Origin: Actibacterium lipolyticum
Lineage (GTDB): Bacteria > Pseudomonadota > Alphaproteobacteria > Rhodobacterales > Rhodobacteraceae
DNA: 64,000 nt
Reading direction: 5' to 3'
Assembly (NCBI RefSeq): GCF_900184935.1
Contig: NZ_FXYE01000001.1
Coordinates: 1,178,001-1,242,000, forward strand
In this document: in pieces, positions 62,418 to 64,000 of the stretch
How the letters are laid out: each line of letters opens with the position of its first letter
Position numbering within the stretch: position 1 is the stretch's first letter
Translations under genes and position numbers: made by a program
The notes under the pieces: model-generated
Databases searched by the model: none
What the model was told of the DNA's origin: nothing
What the model saw: the letters and a program-made list of their open reading frames with translations, nothing else

Positions 62418-63788
62418 ATGCTGAAAAACGACCTGCTTGAGCAGTGGGACCGGGAGAATTTCCTTCACCCCTCGACCCACCTTGCACAACATGCACGCGG
62501 CGAAAGCCCGGCCCGCATCGTCACCGGTGGCAAAGGTTGCCACATCACAGATCGTGACGGAAACCGCCTGCTGGATGCCTTTGCCGGCCTATACTGTGTG
62601 AACGTCGGTTATGGGCGTGACGAGATTGCGGATGCCATCGCGGCGCAAGCCAAAGAGCTTGCCTATTACCACGCATACGTGGGCCACGGCACCGAAGCGT
62701 CGATCACCTTGTCAAAGATGGTTTTGGACCGCGCGCCGGATCATATGTCGAAGGTCTATTTCGGGCTAAGCGGGTCTGACGCGAACGAGACGAACATAAA
62801 ACTTGTATGGTATTACAATAATATACGAGGCCTTCCTGAGAAGAAAAAGATCATCTCTCGTTGGCGGGGATATCACGGGTCCGGGTTGATGTCGGGGTCG
62901 TTGACCGGGCTGGAATTGTTCCACAAAAAGTTCGATCTGCCGCTGACACAAGTACTGCATACCGAAGCACCGTATTATTATCGCCGTGCGGACCGTAACC
63001 AGTCTGAGGCTGAATTTACCGCATACTGCGCCGCCGAATTGGAGGCACTGATCGAACGCGAGGGTGCCGACACCGTCGCGGCGTTCATCGGAGAGCCGAT
63101 GCTGGGAACTGGCGGCATCGTCCCGCCGCCCGCTGGCTATTGGGAGGCAATCCAACCGATCCTTGAAAAGCACGACATCCTGCTGATCGCGGATGAAGTT
63201 ATCACTGGCTTTGGGCGATTGGGTACAATGTTTGGGTCCACTCATTATGGTATCAAGCCGGATATCATTACGATCGCGAAGGGGCTGACATCGGCCTATG
63301 CGCCTTTGTCGGGATCGATCATCAGTGACAAGGTCTGGCAAGTGCTAGAGCAGGGCACCGATGAAAACGGCCCACTTGGCCATGGCTGGACGTATTCCGC
63401 ACACCCGATTGGCGCAGCCGCCGGTGTGGCAAACCTAAAGCTGCTGGATTCACTGAACCTTGTTAGCAACGCTGGCGCGATGGGAGCGTATTTCGTGAAG
63501 GCGATGCAAGACGCGCTGGGGGATCATCCCCACGTGGGCGACGTGCGCGGCGAAGGGATGATGTGTGCGGTTGAACTGGTCGAAGATCGCGATAACCGCG
63601 TCTACTTCGACCCGGCGAAGAAGGTCACTTATGGGATTGTCGCCGATATGGCCCAAGTCGGGTTGATCGGGCGCGCAATGCCTCAGGGCGACATCATTGG
63701 TTTCGCGCCGCCCCTATGCCTGACGCGGCCAGAGGCGGATGAAATTGTCGCCAAGACAGCAAAAGCCATCAAGGCTCATTTCGACTAA
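62418..63788 (+). CDS. Class III aminotransferase (omega-aminotransferase family)
   Basis: The 456-residue protein has the fold-type I layout: HPSTHLAQHARGESPARIV, the RLLDAFAGLYCVNVGYGR region, GSDANETNIKL, DEVITGFGRLG with the PLP-binding Asp, and ITIAKGLTSAYAPLSG with the PLP Lys about residue 290. It transfers an amino group to pyruvate or 2-oxoglutarate; the amine donor is unknown. Given its divergent neighbour, diaminobutyrate is a reasonable candidate (a DoeD-type role), while other omega-amines are equally possible from sequence. ATG at 62418 has AAAGGGC upstream. Confidence 0.85.
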   Translation: MLKNDLLEQWDRENFLHPSTHLAQHARGESPARIVTGGKGCHITDRDGNRLLDAFAGLYCVNVGYGRDEIADAIAAQAKELAYYHAYVGHGTEASITLSKMVLDRAPDHMSKVYFGLSGSDANETNIKLVWYYNNIRGLPEKKKIISRWRGYHGSGLMSGSLTGLELFHKKFDLPLTQVLHTEAPYYYRRADRNQSEAEFTAYCAAELEALIEREGADTVAAFIGEPMLGTGGIVPPPAGYWEAIQPILEKHDILLIADEVITGFGRLGTMFGSTHYGIKPDIITIAKGLTSAYAPLSGSIISDKVWQVLEQGTDENGPLGHGWTYSAHPIGAAAGVANLKLLDSLNLVSNAGAMGAYFVKAMQDALGDHPHVGDVRGEGMMCAVELVEDRDNRVYFDPAKKVTYGIVADMAQVGLIGRAMPQGDIIGFAPPLCLTRPEADEIVAKTAKAIKAHFD

Positions 63789-63808
63789 GCGAAGCTGCGC
63801 GTCGTGGC

Positions 63809-64000
63809 TTAGGCCGAGGCGTGCAGCTGTTCCAACATCTGACGCACGTTGGACAGGTCGTAGCCGCCTTGCGCTGCGGCCTTCAGGATATCGTCGGGTG
63901 CCATTTTGCAGGCCTGCGCCAAACCCCACAACGTGGTGGAGCGTGTGCCCGACCGGCAATAAGCCAGAACCGGGCCATCGCTGCTGTCCAACGCGTCACG
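63809..64000 (-). CDS. TIGR01244-type sulfur-transferase/phosphatase, C-terminal fragment (cut by window edge)
   Basis: The gene leaves the window on the right. The visible C-terminal 63 residues contain the CX5R loop YCRSGTRSTTLWGL and end in a helical tail (NVRQMLEQLHASA). This is the pattern of the TIGR01244 family, related to dual-specificity phosphatases and rhodanese-like sulfur transferases. The frame stays open to base 64000. The stop at 63809 is 20 bases from the convergent aminotransferase stop. Its partner or substrate cannot be seen here. Confidence 0.75.
   Translation of the reverse strand, partial: RDALDSSDGPVLAYCRSGTRSTTLWGLAQACKMAPDDILKAAAQGGYDLSNVRQMLEQLHASA

Noticed and set aside
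1-64000. tRNA, rRNA, CRISPR arrays, insertion sequences, prophage genes and attachment sites
   Set aside because: Intergenic gaps were scanned by eye; none had cloverleaf, repeat-spacer or inverted-terminal-repeat features, and no transposase or integrase gene occurs.

Overview
The window is a stretch of alphaproteobacterial chromosome, most likely from the Rhodobacterales (Roseobacter group). This rests on a Hint-domain protein, a VPLPA-CTERM-like protein, DUF1127 and phasin genes, tatABC followed by a DUF815 ATPase, a urease operon with interposed small genes, and a C-P lyase operon in the order phnGHIJKL-N. GC content is moderate to high, genes are tightly packed and many overlap by ATGA. 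I see no rRNA, tRNA, CRISPR array, insertion sequence, prophage or integrase.

Layout. 1-6.9 kb: end of coaX, rnj, an rhlE-type helicase, prfC with an exoD-family gene, and a Hint protein. 7.1-10.6 kb: an SDR, an AlkC-like alkylation repair protein, an orphan ABC ATPase and a rhodanese. 10.8-16.2 kb: tatABC and a DUF815 ATPase converging on surE-pcm-nlpD. 16.3-28.1 kb: a minus-strand housekeeping block (SDR, purF, cvpA, radA, a pqiA-like gene, mlaFE, alr, dnaB, pyrE, pyrC).

28.3-35.5 kb: a urease operon, ureD-ureA-(51-aa His-rich peptide)-ureB-(three non-urease genes)-ureC-(two DUF1127 genes)-ureE-ureF-ureG. It includes every structural and accessory protein needed to assemble nickel urease, but no clear nickel transporter. 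36.6-42.4 kb: a compact five-gene operon for making or modifying a surface glycan, with two glycosyltransferases, a sulfotransferase, a degenerate-sulfotransferase/glycosyltransferase fusion and an FkbM methyltransferase.

42.5-48.6 kb: glutaryl-CoA dehydrogenase, a MacAB-type export operon, a DUF1801 gene and a VPLPA-CTERM-like surface protein. 48.9-59.4 kb: a C-P lyase locus. One arm is phnF, a divergent phnM and a periplasmic GDPD; the other is phnG-H-I-J-K-L-N; then come a convergent DUF1045 gene and a canonical phnM. phnP and phnCDE are absent, and a small gene may lie antisense between phnI and phnJ. 59.5-64 kb: a phasin and a small ectoine-type catabolic module (DoeA-like hydrolase, M20 deacetylase, class III aminotransferase), ending in a truncated TIGR01244-type gene.

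The most interesting points are the DUF1045 2H-phosphoesterase as a candidate replacement for PhnP, the two unlike PhnM proteins with a GDPD under a PhnF-type regulator, the possible small gene inside the phn operon, the sulfotransferase/glycosyltransferase operon, and the extra small genes embedded in the urease operon.
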